Shown here piece by piece: positions 1 through 7,162 of a DNA stretch of 16,078 bases (the stretch's first letter is position 1; every line of letters begins with the position of its first letter). The stretch spans positions 31,180-47,257 of the forward strand of contig DEOR01000036.1 of assembly GCA_002358345.1 (NCBI GenBank). Reading direction: 5' to 3'. This stretch comes from Proteobacteria bacterium UBA3413. GTDB lineage: Bacteria > Pseudomonadota > Gammaproteobacteria > Magnimaribacterales > D2472. The notes under the pieces were generated by a model. That model was not told where the DNA came from, made no database searches, and saw only the letters and a program-made list of their open reading frames with translations. Both the position numbers and the translations under genes were made by a program.

Positions 1-116
1 AGAGGGCGGGCAGAGCAAAGACTATGCTTGAAAACCTTGGCTATACTAATGTGCAGAATATTGGTGGGTTAGATGATGCCAGCACTCAATTAAATGAAGC
101 TATTATTCAAGATTAG
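1..116 (+). CDS. Rhodanese-like (PspE-type) protein, C-terminal fragment
   Basis: Only the last 37 codons are in the window; the reading frame enters at base 3 and ends at the TAG at 114-116. The visible segment contains GRAKTMLENLGYTNVQNIGG, which matches the end of single-domain rhodaneses: the helix after the active-site loop, then the G-[YF]-x-x-V-x-N-x-G-G strand and turn. The closest family I recognise is PspE-like thiosulfate sulfurtransferase. The catalytic cysteine loop lies just off the left edge, so activity cannot be judged. The gene ends 4 bp from the convergent trmA stop, leaving no room for a dedicated terminator. The family call is fairly sure; the substrate is unknown. Confidence 0.75.
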   Translation, partial: RAGRAKTMLENLGYTNVQNIGGLDDASTQLNEAIIQD

Positions 117-120
117 AGGT

Positions 121-1128
121 TTATTGCAAAAAGGCGATAACTTCTAAGTGGTTGGTATTGGCAAACTGATCAAAGACACCGATTGATTGAATCTTTCTAT
201 CCAGCTTAGTAATATCTCTTAGAAATGTTTCTGGGTTGCATGAAATATAGATCATGTTTTTAAATTGCTTGGAGAGAATGATCGTTTCATCACTCAGACC
301 AGCCCTGGGCGGATCAACAAGAATGTGACTGAACTCATAGGCTTGCATGTCTATATTTTCTAATCTTCTAAACGGCCGTTCATTGGCCAGTGCTGAGGCC
401 GTCTCATCATCCGAGAGCCTTGCTGTCTCTATATTCGAAAGCTTATTAAGTTCAATGGATTCTTTTAGCAGCCTGATGGAATGCCTGTTATTTTCTGTGG
501 CAAAGACCTTATTGAATTTTGAAGCCAAGGGCAGGGTGAATCCTCCACAGCCGCAATACAGCTCTAATAAATCCCTAGGCTCTTTTAGCTGCTTGGTGAT
601 AAAAGAAATCATGAGCGGGTAAAGATAAATATTAGGCTGAAAGAAGACCAGATCGTTTTGTAAGATTTTAAAACTGGAATCCCCATAGTTGCAGGTAACC
701 TCCAAATCTTCATCGCCGATCAAGACCTTTTGTTTCTTACTCCTCCCTACAATAGATAAATTATCAATGCTATCTTGAATGGCCAGGGCTTCTGCCTTCC
801 AGTCGTCCTCCAAGGGCTTGTGGTAAATCAGGGTGGCCAAAATCTTAGCGCCGGAGGTTCGAAAATTGATTTGAAATAATTTCTTTTTGATGAGGTCTGA
901 GCTTTGCAGTTTAGGTAGGAGTTCAACCATGATCTTTTGAATGCTGCTGTGCGGAAGATCGGAGACGCTCATGTGAACTTTTCCCCCGTCCTGAATCATG
1001 GTGTAAGCATCTTTGGAGAAACCAAACTCACTTCTAGCTCGATATCCAGTAGCAGGTGAGTTGTGGATGATCGGCTTTAGATCAGTGTATGGCGCTAAAT
1101 CAGCGCAGAATTGAGAGAACTTATTCAT
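121..1128 (-). CDS. trmA: tRNA (uracil-54, C5)-methyltransferase
   Basis: TrmA uses S-adenosylmethionine to make 5-methyluridine at position 54 of the tRNA T loop, in the cytoplasm. The 335-residue protein is somewhat shorter than E. coli TrmA (about 366). It has the N-terminal RNA-binding part (NSPATGYRARSEFGF, 23-37), the SAM motif ELYCGCGGFTLPLA (189-202), the DPPRAG motif (272-277), the catalytic nucleophile Cys297 in SCNPE, and the C-terminal general-base glutamate Glu329 in TNHLEV. There is no N-terminal TRAM domain and no Fe-S cysteine set, which favours TrmA over RlmC/RlmD. The ATG at 1126-1128 has no clear Shine-Dalgarno sequence, and a candidate -10 box lies only 15 nt upstream, so the leader would be very short. 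It diverges from nfuA and converges on the rhodanese gene. Confidence 0.95.
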   Translation of the reverse strand: MNKFSQFCADLAPYTDLKPIIHNSPATGYRARSEFGFSKDAYTMIQDGGKVHMSVSDLPHSSIQKIMVELLPKLQSSDLIKKKLFQINFRTSGAKILATLIYHKPLEDDWKAEALAIQDSIDNLSIVGRSKKQKVLIGDEDLEVTCNYGDSSFKILQNDLVFFQPNIYLYPLMISFITKQLKEPRDLLELYCGCGGFTLPLASKFNKVFATENNRHSIRLLKESIELNKLSNIETARLSDDETASALANERPFRRLENIDMQAYEFSHILVDPPRAGLSDETIILSKQFKNMIYISCNPETFLRDITKLDRKIQSIGVFDQFANTNHLEVIAFLQ

Positions 1129-1151
1129 ATCAAATTGATTGCGAGTATAAT
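1124..1151 (+). promoter_or_regulatory. Candidate promoter reading toward nfuA
   Basis: A perfect TATAAT at 1146-1151 is preceded, 16 bp upstream, by TTCATA (1124-1129, four of six matches to the -35 consensus). The predicted start is near 1158-1159, at the ATG of a 44-codon ORF that ends on the nfuA start codon. The -35 overlaps the trmA start codon. If this promoter is used, nfuA is transcribed with a leader of about 130 nt or with the small ORF in front. Confidence 0.35.
1144..1149 (-). promoter_or_regulatory. Candidate -10 box for trmA
   Basis: On the minus strand bases 1149 to 1144 read TATACT, five of six matches to the sigma-70 -10 consensus. The trmA ATG begins 15 nt downstream, so a start site 6-8 nt after the box would leave a leader of about 8-9 nt. 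No good -35 was found at 16-18 bp. The box overlaps a TATAAT on the other strand within the octamer AGTATAAT. Confidence 0.35.
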
Positions 1152-1289
1152 AAATGAAATGAAGACCGCGTTTAATGTGATAAACAAGACAATGAACTTA
1201 GGCAGGGTTAACTTGCTCAAGTCTTCCTCTAAATCGCTAGATTTACGCACGCCCATTAACGAAGCTAATATTCTTTTGATCCACATAGT

Positions 1290-1892
1290 ATGAAAAGTCA
1301 GATTATCACAATTACAAAAACCGCCGAGGATTATCTTGCAAAGTTAATCTCTGAAAAAAACGAGCCTGGCACTGCCGTTAGAGTTTTTATTACTGATCCA
1401 GGAACGCCTCACGCAGAAACTTGTCTGGCCTACTGCAAGCCCGATGAGCTCACACCCTCAGATGTGTTGATCTCCTTGCCCACTTTGTCTGTCTACGTTG
1501 AAGAGCGAAGCATTCCTTTTTTAGAAGAGTCTGAAGTCAACTACGACATTGATAACTTTGGCGGACAATTAACAATCAAAGCGCCCAACGCACGCTTGCC
1601 TAACATCTCCCCTGATAGCCCGCTTGAAGACAGAGTTAACTACGTCATTTATAACGAAATTAACCCCATGCTAGAATCCCATGGCGGTGTTGTGAGCTTA
1701 AAAGAAATTACCAAAGATAAATTTGCCATTCTCCAATTTGGAGGAGGGTGCCAGGGGTGCAGCATGGTGGATGTAACTTTGAAAGATGGTGTTGAGAAAA
1801 CTCTCTTAGAGTCGATACCAGAACTTGCAGGCGTCAGAGACATGACAGATCACACCATGGACGAGAATGCATTTTATGGCGGTGAGTCGTAA
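1290..1892 (+). CDS. nfuA: Fe-S cluster carrier protein NfuA
   Basis: NfuA receives [4Fe-4S] clusters and passes them to client apoproteins, especially under oxidative stress or iron limitation. The 200-residue protein matches E. coli NfuA (about 191) end to end. The degenerate A-type carrier domain is at about 1-100 (VRVFITDPGTPHAE at 30-43, QLTIKAPNA at 93-101). The Nfu domain is at about 112-190, with the cluster-binding CxxC formed by Cys154 and Cys157 in FGGGCQGCSMVDVTLKDG. The first residues (IITITKTAEDYLAKLI) align with the E. coli N-terminus, which supports the ATG at 1290 although there is no recognisable Shine-Dalgarno sequence. The last 19 bases overlap the end of the convergent csiV gene. 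Confidence 0.97.
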   Translation: MKSQIITITKTAEDYLAKLISEKNEPGTAVRVFITDPGTPHAETCLAYCKPDELTPSDVLISLPTLSVYVEERSIPFLEESEVNYDIDNFGGQLTIKAPNARLPNISPDSPLEDRVNYVIYNEINPMLESHGGVVSLKEITKDKFAILQFGGGCQGCSMVDVTLKDGVEKTLLESIPELAGVRDMTDHTMDENAFYGGES

Positions 1893-2716
1893 ACCGAGAC
1901 AATGATCCCCATCTTCGGATGATCAAAGAAGTGAGACTCATTTTGAAAGATGCGCCTGTCCTCTCTTAGAACATAATCCACTATTCCTTCTAACACCAAT
2001 GACTCTTCAGTCATGGGTTCGCTTGAGGTCTTTGGAGTCTCATCTAGAAGATCAGATGGCGGCGAAGCCGCCAGCTTAATTGACTCAATTAACTCTCGAT
2101 TTTTTGCTGAAACAAGTTTGCCATTCATGTAGCCCAACAAATCAAGATGCAGATATCTGCTTTGATAAAGCCTAATGGCTAGGCCGTGCTCATCAAATAT
2201 CTCATGAATATAGGGCGTGTCTGGCTCTGCTAGGGCGGGTTGCAGCCAAGAGAACTTATGCAAAATCTTGTATTCTTGTCGCCTGTTGAGCCTTCTGTAA
2301 ATATTATCTAATTCTTTCAGCTCAGTATTCTTTTCAAACCATTGATCTATTTGTAGCGGGTTTTCTAGAACGAAATCTTCTTCAGGAAGCTCCTCAGTTT
2401 CTTCAGAGCTTGGCTCTATTATCTCTTCTGCTTCCTCGATTATCTCTTCAATTACTACCTCTTCTTCCATGGGCGGCTTCTCAAGTAGTGAGATCAAGCT
2501 CATGGTTGAGAGATCGATGGCATGAGGTGAAAGATCCTCGGCGGTGCTGACTTCTAATTGCTCAAAGATGATGACTTCAACACTGTATTGTTTAAGATCC
2601 TGGCCATGGACTTCATGAGTCGCAGCCAAAGTGATTAAGAACAGAGACGCTGTTTTAAGACAGCTGATGCAAGAGGGCTGAAACAGCCTCTCTTTTATTT
2701 GCTTGATTAGATACAT
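1874..2716 (-). CDS. csiV: CsiV-family peptidoglycan-binding envelope protein
   Basis: This 280-residue protein resembles the CsiV family, known from Vibrio cholerae as a peptidoglycan-binding protein that supports LpoA-dependent activation of the cell wall synthase PBP1A. Family hallmarks are the opening strand YSVEVIIFEQLE (44-55), the central strand and helix RYLHLDLLGYMNGKL (187-201), and the C-terminal ESHFFDHPKMGIIVSVY (260-276). The N-terminus looks like a signal peptide: basic residues, a hydrophobic stretch at about 22-33, and possible cleavage after VHG38, so a periplasmic location is inferred. Residues 84-114 are very rich in glutamate and probably disordered. The ATG at 2714-2716 lies inside mfd, giving a 62-bp overlap. 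No Shine-Dalgarno sequence is visible, so translation may be coupled to mfd. The next in-frame ATG would remove the signal peptide. Next to mfd is the usual location for this family. Confidence 0.8.
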   Translation of the reverse strand: MYLIKQIKERLFQPSCISCLKTASLFLITLAATHEVHGQDLKQYSVEVIIFEQLEVSTAEDLSPHAIDLSTMSLISLLEKPPMEEEVVIEEIIEEAEEIIEPSSEETEELPEEDFVLENPLQIDQWFEKNTELKELDNIYRRLNRRQEYKILHKFSWLQPALAEPDTPYIHEIFDEHGLAIRLYQSRYLHLDLLGYMNGKLVSAKNRELIESIKLAASPPSDLLDETPKTSSEPMTEESLVLEGIVDYVLREDRRIFQNESHFFDHPKMGIIVSVYDSPP

Positions 2717-5700
2717 CTATGTTTAATTTATTAGTACCTGTTAGTTTAATACCTGTTGAGCCCGATTGAATTAATTCAATTAATTTTTTATAGACCTCGT
2801 CGTCCAATGAATCATGAAACGTCATCATGGCTGTGTCTTTGTTGCTGTAGATTTTCCTGACCCCAATATTATTTGCCAGGACTCGGATTTTTGAATTCTC
2901 TACAAGATTCAATACATCCTCACTTGGTTTGCCACAACGATCCTTGATCTCTTCAAAGATTTGATGAATTTCGGTGGTCGATTTCGCATCGTTAAGAGAC
3001 CGGTAGACTTTAAGTCGCTCATTGGCCACTGGCATAAAGGTCTCGGGTATGAGTGCTCGATCATTAAAATTAATCTCTGAGTCTATGGCGATTTCTGTTT
3101 TGATGCCTTTTAGGTCGTTCACCGCAGACTTCAGCATCGATAAATACATCGACAACCCGATGGCCTCTATGTGACCGCTTTGTTTAATGCCAAGAAAATC
3201 ACCAGCACCTCTGATCTCTAGATCCTCTTGCGCAATAAAGTAACCCGAGCCAAGGGCCGAGTAACGCACCAAGGAATCTAATTTATTCTTGGCATTTTTC
3301 TTAATGTCTTGAGTGGGTATGAGTAGGTAGCAATAAGACTGTCTTAAGGCTCGACCAACCCTTCCTCGCAATTGATGGAGCTGCGAGAGCCCAAAGTTCT
3401 GGGCGTCAATCACAATGATGGTGTTGGCGTTTGGAATATCTAAACCCATCTCAACGATGGTGGTGCACAAGAGGATATCAATAGAGTTGGAGTTAAAGGC
3501 GCCCATAGTCTGACTGATTTCTTGTTTGGATAATCGCCCGTGAGCAATGCCAATGTTGACGTTGGGCTGTAGGGCTTGAATTTCATTTTTTAGATTGTCC
3601 ATTTTGCTAATATCGTTTTGCACAATGAAGACTTGGCCGCCTCGACTCACTTCTCGGTCGATGGCATTTTTAATAATTTGATTGTTATGAACGTTTAAAA
3701 AAGTTTTGACGCTCAAGCGCTCCATTGGTGGCGTGTAGAGGTAAGAGAAATCTTTGAGACCCGAGTAGACCAAGTTTAATGTTCTCGGAATAGGGGTGGC
3801 AGACATATATAGAATATGCGTTGTGGTTTGGCGAGATTTGATAATCTCTTTTTGCTTGGTGCCAAATCGATGCTCTTCATCAATCACCAAGAGCCCTAAG
3901 CTGGATAAATCAATCTCATTGTTTAGCAGCGCATGAGTGCCCACCAAAATATCTATTTTTTTATTTTTAAAATCTTCGTACAGCTGAGCTCGAGCCTTCG
4001 GTGAGGTGTGCCTGGTTAGGATTGAAATGTTGACTGGAAAATTATTAAATCGTTTGGTGAAAGTTTCATGATGCTGGTCAGACAAGACGGTACTTGGAGC
4101 CAGGATCATGGCTTGTTTCTTAGCTTGGACGCAGACAAAGGCAGCTCGCATAGCAATTTCAGTTTTTCCAAATCCAACGTCTCCACAAATCACCCTGTTC
4201 ATGGGTTTAATGAGCGCCAGGTCCTTAATGACATCTGTGATGCAGTTTTGCTGATCTGAGGTAGGAATATATGGAAAATCATCTGAAAATTTTTGGTACT
4301 CATCGGGCGGGCAGATGAGCTGGGGAGAAGTCGAGATTGATCGCCTAGATTCTATGTCCAGCAACTCAGCGGCATGGTCTTTGGCTTTGGCTTCAGCTTT
4401 TTCTTTTTTCTGACGCCACTTGAGGGAGGACAGAGAGTCTAGCGGAATATTCTCGACGTGCGACACCTGGTACTTGGATACAAGATACGCTTGCCTAATG
4501 GGCACATACAGCAGCTCTTTGTCCAAATACTCGATTTGGATAAATTCTTCTTCATTCGCGTTCGTTTTTAAGAGGGTTAATCCACGATACAGACCCACAC
4601 CATAATCAACATGAATAACCAACTCATCATCGTGAAAGGGATTTTCAAAGGTGTGAATTAATGAGGCTTGGATACTGCTCACTTTCTTATTAATGAAGGT
4701 ATCATGGCCGAGGTAATGTTCTACATTTATGTAGGCAAAAGAATTGGCTTTATCTAAAAAGACTCTGGTTGGATGGTGGAGTGCACTAAACAAACCCTTG
4801 GTTTCCTTTAAAGGGAGGCTTGCAGGCGTAAAACCGTGTTGTTTATTTAGCTCATCCAATTTGAGTTGCTCTGATGCTGTCACCAGCAACGTGGTGAGCT
4901 CTCCTGAACGATGCTTTGCTACCAGATCGTTGATTTGCTCTTCAATCGCGAGGTTTAGATTTAGAGAATGCTTGCTGTGCCTGTCATTGGGGTGCTCCGA
5001 GCTAGCCAAGTAAGGCTTTAAATCTTGCAAGGTGAAGAAATAATCATCAGGTTTCATGACCGGTCTCAGTGCATCAATGGATTCTTCCTCGTATCTTTCT
5101 TTAATGTAAGACTGATACTTGGCAATACTAATATCCAAGTTAGTACTATGCAAAAGCTTAAATCCGTCAAAGTAATCTATCAGGTTGGTGTCTTTGCTTT
5201 GGAGTAACGGCATGTATATTTCATACCCCTCGGGCAAGACTGATGCGGCTATATTTTTAAATATTTCACAATACCTTTCATCATGTTTTTGAAAGTAGTT
5301 ACGCCAGTTATCTTTGAACTGTTTGATAGACTCTTCATCTAAAGCAATCTCTGAGCCATGAAACAATTGAAACGATGTCAGCTTCTCAGTCATCACCTGG
5401 GAATCAACATCGAAGCATCTAATGTCATCTATCTCATCTCCAAAAAAATCAATTCTCAGTGGGGTTGAGTAAAAACTGGAGTAGAGATCAACCACGCCAC
5501 CTCTGATGGCGTACTGATTAATAGCCTCCACTTTGTCGGTTCGCTCATAGCCCAGAGCGATAAGGTTTTCAGTAAGCTCTTTGATGGAGAGTTTTTGACC
5601 AGTAGTCAGGACTTTGCGTGCTGAAAAAAATTCTTTAGGCGGGAGTTTTTCCAGTAAGTTCAATCCGCTGGTTACTACAACCTGTAGGCTGGTTTTATTA

Positions 5701-5939
5701 GAGTTCAGTAAACCAATGCGATCTTGGAGAATTGATTGGGGGGTAGAGAACCTGTCGTAAGGTAAGATTTCTCGCTCGGGGTAATAGCCGATAGTATCTG
5801 CAGCCAGGTAGAGTTTTAGCTCATGCTTGATTAATCTTGCCTCTTTATCAGAGGCGCACAAATACAAAAGCTTTTGTTGATGCTGTTTTGCAGATTGGGC
5901 TAGTTCAAAAGCTTCAAAATGCATCTGTTGTTCTTTCAT
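2655..5939 (-). CDS. mfd: Transcription-repair coupling factor Mfd
   Basis: Mfd removes RNA polymerase stalled at DNA lesions and recruits UvrA. The 1094 residues contain the UvrB-like N-terminal module (PYDRFSTPQSILQDR at 60-74, YAIRGGVVDLYS at 143-154, FFGDEIDDIRCFDVDSQ at 165-181), the CarD-like RNA polymerase interaction domain (about 436-505, HVDYGVGLYRGL), and the RecG-type translocase. The translocase shows Walker A GDVGFGKT (586-593), DEEH box (687-690), SATPIPRTL (713-721) and QLRGRVGRALR (856-866). The C-terminal D7 domain follows (about 960-1094). Compared with E. coli Mfd (1148 residues, from memory) the protein is compact; about 17 residues are missing at the N-terminus. An in-frame TAG at 5963-5961 prevents a longer start. 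The ATG at 5939 has no Shine-Dalgarno sequence and sits 7 nt from a -10 box, so the mRNA is probably leaderless. csiV overlaps its 3' end. Confidence 0.98.
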   Translation of the reverse strand: MKEQQMHFEAFELAQSAKQHQQKLLYLCASDKEARLIKHELKLYLAADTIGYYPEREILPYDRFSTPQSILQDRIGLLNSNKTSLQVVVTSGLNLLEKLPPKEFFSARKVLTTGQKLSIKELTENLIALGYERTDKVEAINQYAIRGGVVDLYSSFYSTPLRIDFFGDEIDDIRCFDVDSQVMTEKLTSFQLFHGSEIALDEESIKQFKDNWRNYFQKHDERYCEIFKNIAASVLPEGYEIYMPLLQSKDTNLIDYFDGFKLLHSTNLDISIAKYQSYIKERYEEESIDALRPVMKPDDYFFTLQDLKPYLASSEHPNDRHSKHSLNLNLAIEEQINDLVAKHRSGELTTLLVTASEQLKLDELNKQHGFTPASLPLKETKGLFSALHHPTRVFLDKANSFAYINVEHYLGHDTFINKKVSSIQASLIHTFENPFHDDELVIHVDYGVGLYRGLTLLKTNANEEEFIQIEYLDKELLYVPIRQAYLVSKYQVSHVENIPLDSLSSLKWRQKKEKAEAKAKDHAAELLDIESRRSISTSPQLICPPDEYQKFSDDFPYIPTSDQQNCITDVIKDLALIKPMNRVICGDVGFGKTEIAMRAAFVCVQAKKQAMILAPSTVLSDQHHETFTKRFNNFPVNISILTRHTSPKARAQLYEDFKNKKIDILVGTHALLNNEIDLSSLGLLVIDEEHRFGTKQKEIIKSRQTTTHILYMSATPIPRTLNLVYSGLKDFSYLYTPPMERLSVKTFLNVHNNQIIKNAIDREVSRGGQVFIVQNDISKMDNLKNEIQALQPNVNIGIAHGRLSKQEISQTMGAFNSNSIDILLCTTIVEMGLDIPNANTIIVIDAQNFGLSQLHQLRGRVGRALRQSYCYLLIPTQDIKKNAKNKLDSLVRYSALGSGYFIAQEDLEIRGAGDFLGIKQSGHIEAIGLSMYLSMLKSAVNDLKGIKTEIAIDSEINFNDRALIPETFMPVANERLKVYRSLNDAKSTTEIHQIFEEIKDRCGKPSEDVLNLVENSKIRVLANNIGVRKIYSNKDTAMMTFHDSLDDEVYKKLIELIQSGSTGIKLTGTNKLNIDVSNQANKREAVSALLHQLS

Positions 5940-5954
5940 ATGGTGAAGTATAAT
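5928..5954 (+). promoter_or_regulatory. Candidate promoter of the acyl-CoA dehydrogenase operon
   Basis: A perfect TATAAT at 5949-5954 has a weak -35 (TTGTTC, 5928-5933) with a 15-bp spacer. The predicted start at about 5961 gives a leader of about 30 nt that contains the AAGGA ribosome site at 5978-5982, 8 nt before the ATG at 5991. The -35 lies inside the mfd coding region. Confidence 0.5.
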
Positions 5955-5975
5955 TTTCAGCTACTAATTAACCAA
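5947..5975 (-). promoter_or_regulatory. Candidate mfd promoter
   Basis: On the minus strand TTGGTT (5975-5970) and TATACT (5952-5947) are separated by exactly 17 bp, a good sigma-70 arrangement. The start site would fall at 5941-5939, at or two bases before the mfd ATG. The -10 overlaps the opposite-strand TATAAT at 5949-5954 within the octamer AGTATAAT. Confidence 0.5.
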
Positions 5976-5990
5976 AAAAGGAACCCTAAC

Positions 5991-7160
5991 ATGGATATAA
6001 ACTTTTCAGAACAAGATCTGCAATTTCAAGAAGAAATTAGATCCGGTTTAGCGAATGATTTCCCAGCTCACATTAGAGAAAAGCAGTTAAAGCGGGAATC
6101 TCTTACTAAGGTAGACATGATAGATTTTCATAAATTTCTCTTCGAGAAGAACTGGGCCGGGTATAACTGGCCAGTGGAGTTTGGTGGAACAGGCTGGAGC
6201 CCGGTTCAAATCTATCTCTTTTTGAATGAGCTGGCTGCTGCCCAATGCCCAACCATCCTTCCTTTTGGACTCAGCATGGTCGGACCAGTGATTTATACCT
6301 TTGGCAACCAAGAGCAGAAAGATAGATTTCTTCCAGATATTCTTCAGTTCAATACTTGGTGGTGCCAGGGTTACTCAGAGCCAGGCTCTGGATCAGATCT
6401 AGCTTCTTTAAAAACTAAAGCTGTCCTCGAAGGCGATCATTACATCGTTAACGGCGCTAAGACTTGGACCACTCTTGCTCAAAATGCAGACTGGATTTTC
6501 TGTCTTGTGAGGACCGAAACCACCCAAAAGAAACAAGAGGGCATATCTTTCTTGCTTATTGATATGAGCACCCCTGGAATTGAGGTCAAGCCAATTATTA
6601 CGATTGATGGCGACCATGAAGTGAATACGGTCTTCTTCACAGACGTTAAAGTTCCTGCTGATCAGCTTATTGGTGAAGAGGGCAAAGGCTGGACCTATGC
6701 AAAATTTCTTCTGGCTCATGAAAGGTTTGGAATTGCAGCTGTTCCTGTCTCGAAAGTTCAGATAGCAAGGCTCAAAGAAAAAACAGCTTCATACAATGAT
6801 CTGGATCTTAATAAAAAAATTGCTGAACTGGAAATTGATTTGATGGCCTTAGAGTTCACTGAATTAAGAACTCTTGCAGCCATTGCAGCCGGCGGTCATC
6901 CTGGAGCAGAGTCATCCATTCTGAAGATTAGAGGCACAGAGATTCAACAAAGACTGAGCGAGCTGTTTGTTGAAGCAGCTGGTCAATACATTCTCCCTTA
7001 CGAGGGACCTGAGGGCTTTGAATCCAATAACAATCCTGCCGGACCAGACTATGCAAGCGATGCAGTTGCTCATTACTTAAACTTTAGAAAAACATCAATT
7101 TATGGAGGCAGCAATGAAATTCAAAAGAATATTATTGCAAAAGCTATCTTAGGAGTCTAA
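5991..7160 (+). CDS. Acyl-CoA dehydrogenase, large (catalytic) subunit, pimeloyl-CoA dehydrogenase-like
   Basis: This is a 389-residue FAD-dependent acyl-CoA dehydrogenase that introduces the alpha-beta double bond into an acyl-CoA and passes electrons to electron-transfer flavoprotein. The start at 5991 is set by AAGGA 8 nt upstream and by the usual N-terminal MDINFSEQDLQFQEEI. Family motifs are WWCQGYSEPGSGSDLASL (123-140, flavin and substrate site), NGAKTWTTLAQNADWIFCLVR (from 154) and the C-terminal FRKTSIYGGSNEIQKNIIAK (365-384). The MCAD-type catalytic glutamate is replaced by glycine (YGGSNE), but Glu244 in LLAHERFG sits where isovaleryl-CoA dehydrogenase and FadE26-type enzymes carry the base, so this subunit is probably catalytic. 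It resembles the large subunit annotated as pimeloyl-CoA dehydrogenase (PimC). The true substrate is unknown. The small subunit starts 2 bp after its stop. Confidence 0.94.
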   Translation: MDINFSEQDLQFQEEIRSGLANDFPAHIREKQLKRESLTKVDMIDFHKFLFEKNWAGYNWPVEFGGTGWSPVQIYLFLNELAAAQCPTILPFGLSMVGPVIYTFGNQEQKDRFLPDILQFNTWWCQGYSEPGSGSDLASLKTKAVLEGDHYIVNGAKTWTTLAQNADWIFCLVRTETTQKKQEGISFLLIDMSTPGIEVKPIITIDGDHEVNTVFFTDVKVPADQLIGEEGKGWTYAKFLLAHERFGIAAVPVSKVQIARLKEKTASYNDLDLNKKIAELEIDLMALEFTELRTLAAIAAGGHPGAESSILKIRGTEIQQRLSELFVEAAGQYILPYEGPEGFESNNNPAGPDYASDAVAHYLNFRKTSIYGGSNEIQKNIIAKAILGV

Positions 7161-7162
7161 CC

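Noticed and set aside
347..622. Plus-strand ORF of 91 codons opposite trmA
   Set aside because: It is antisense to a clear trmA gene, has a biased low-complexity composition and matches no family.
5919..5990. Upstream in-frame start for the acyl-CoA dehydrogenase large subunit (24 extra codons)
   Set aside because: The extension would start inside mfd and cross the promoter. The AAGGA site and family N-terminus fix the ATG at 5991.
6408..6719. Minus-strand ORF of 103 codons opposite the acyl-CoA dehydrogenase large subunit
   Set aside because: It lies wholly inside a gene with intact conserved motifs, has no ribosome site and no recognisable domain.
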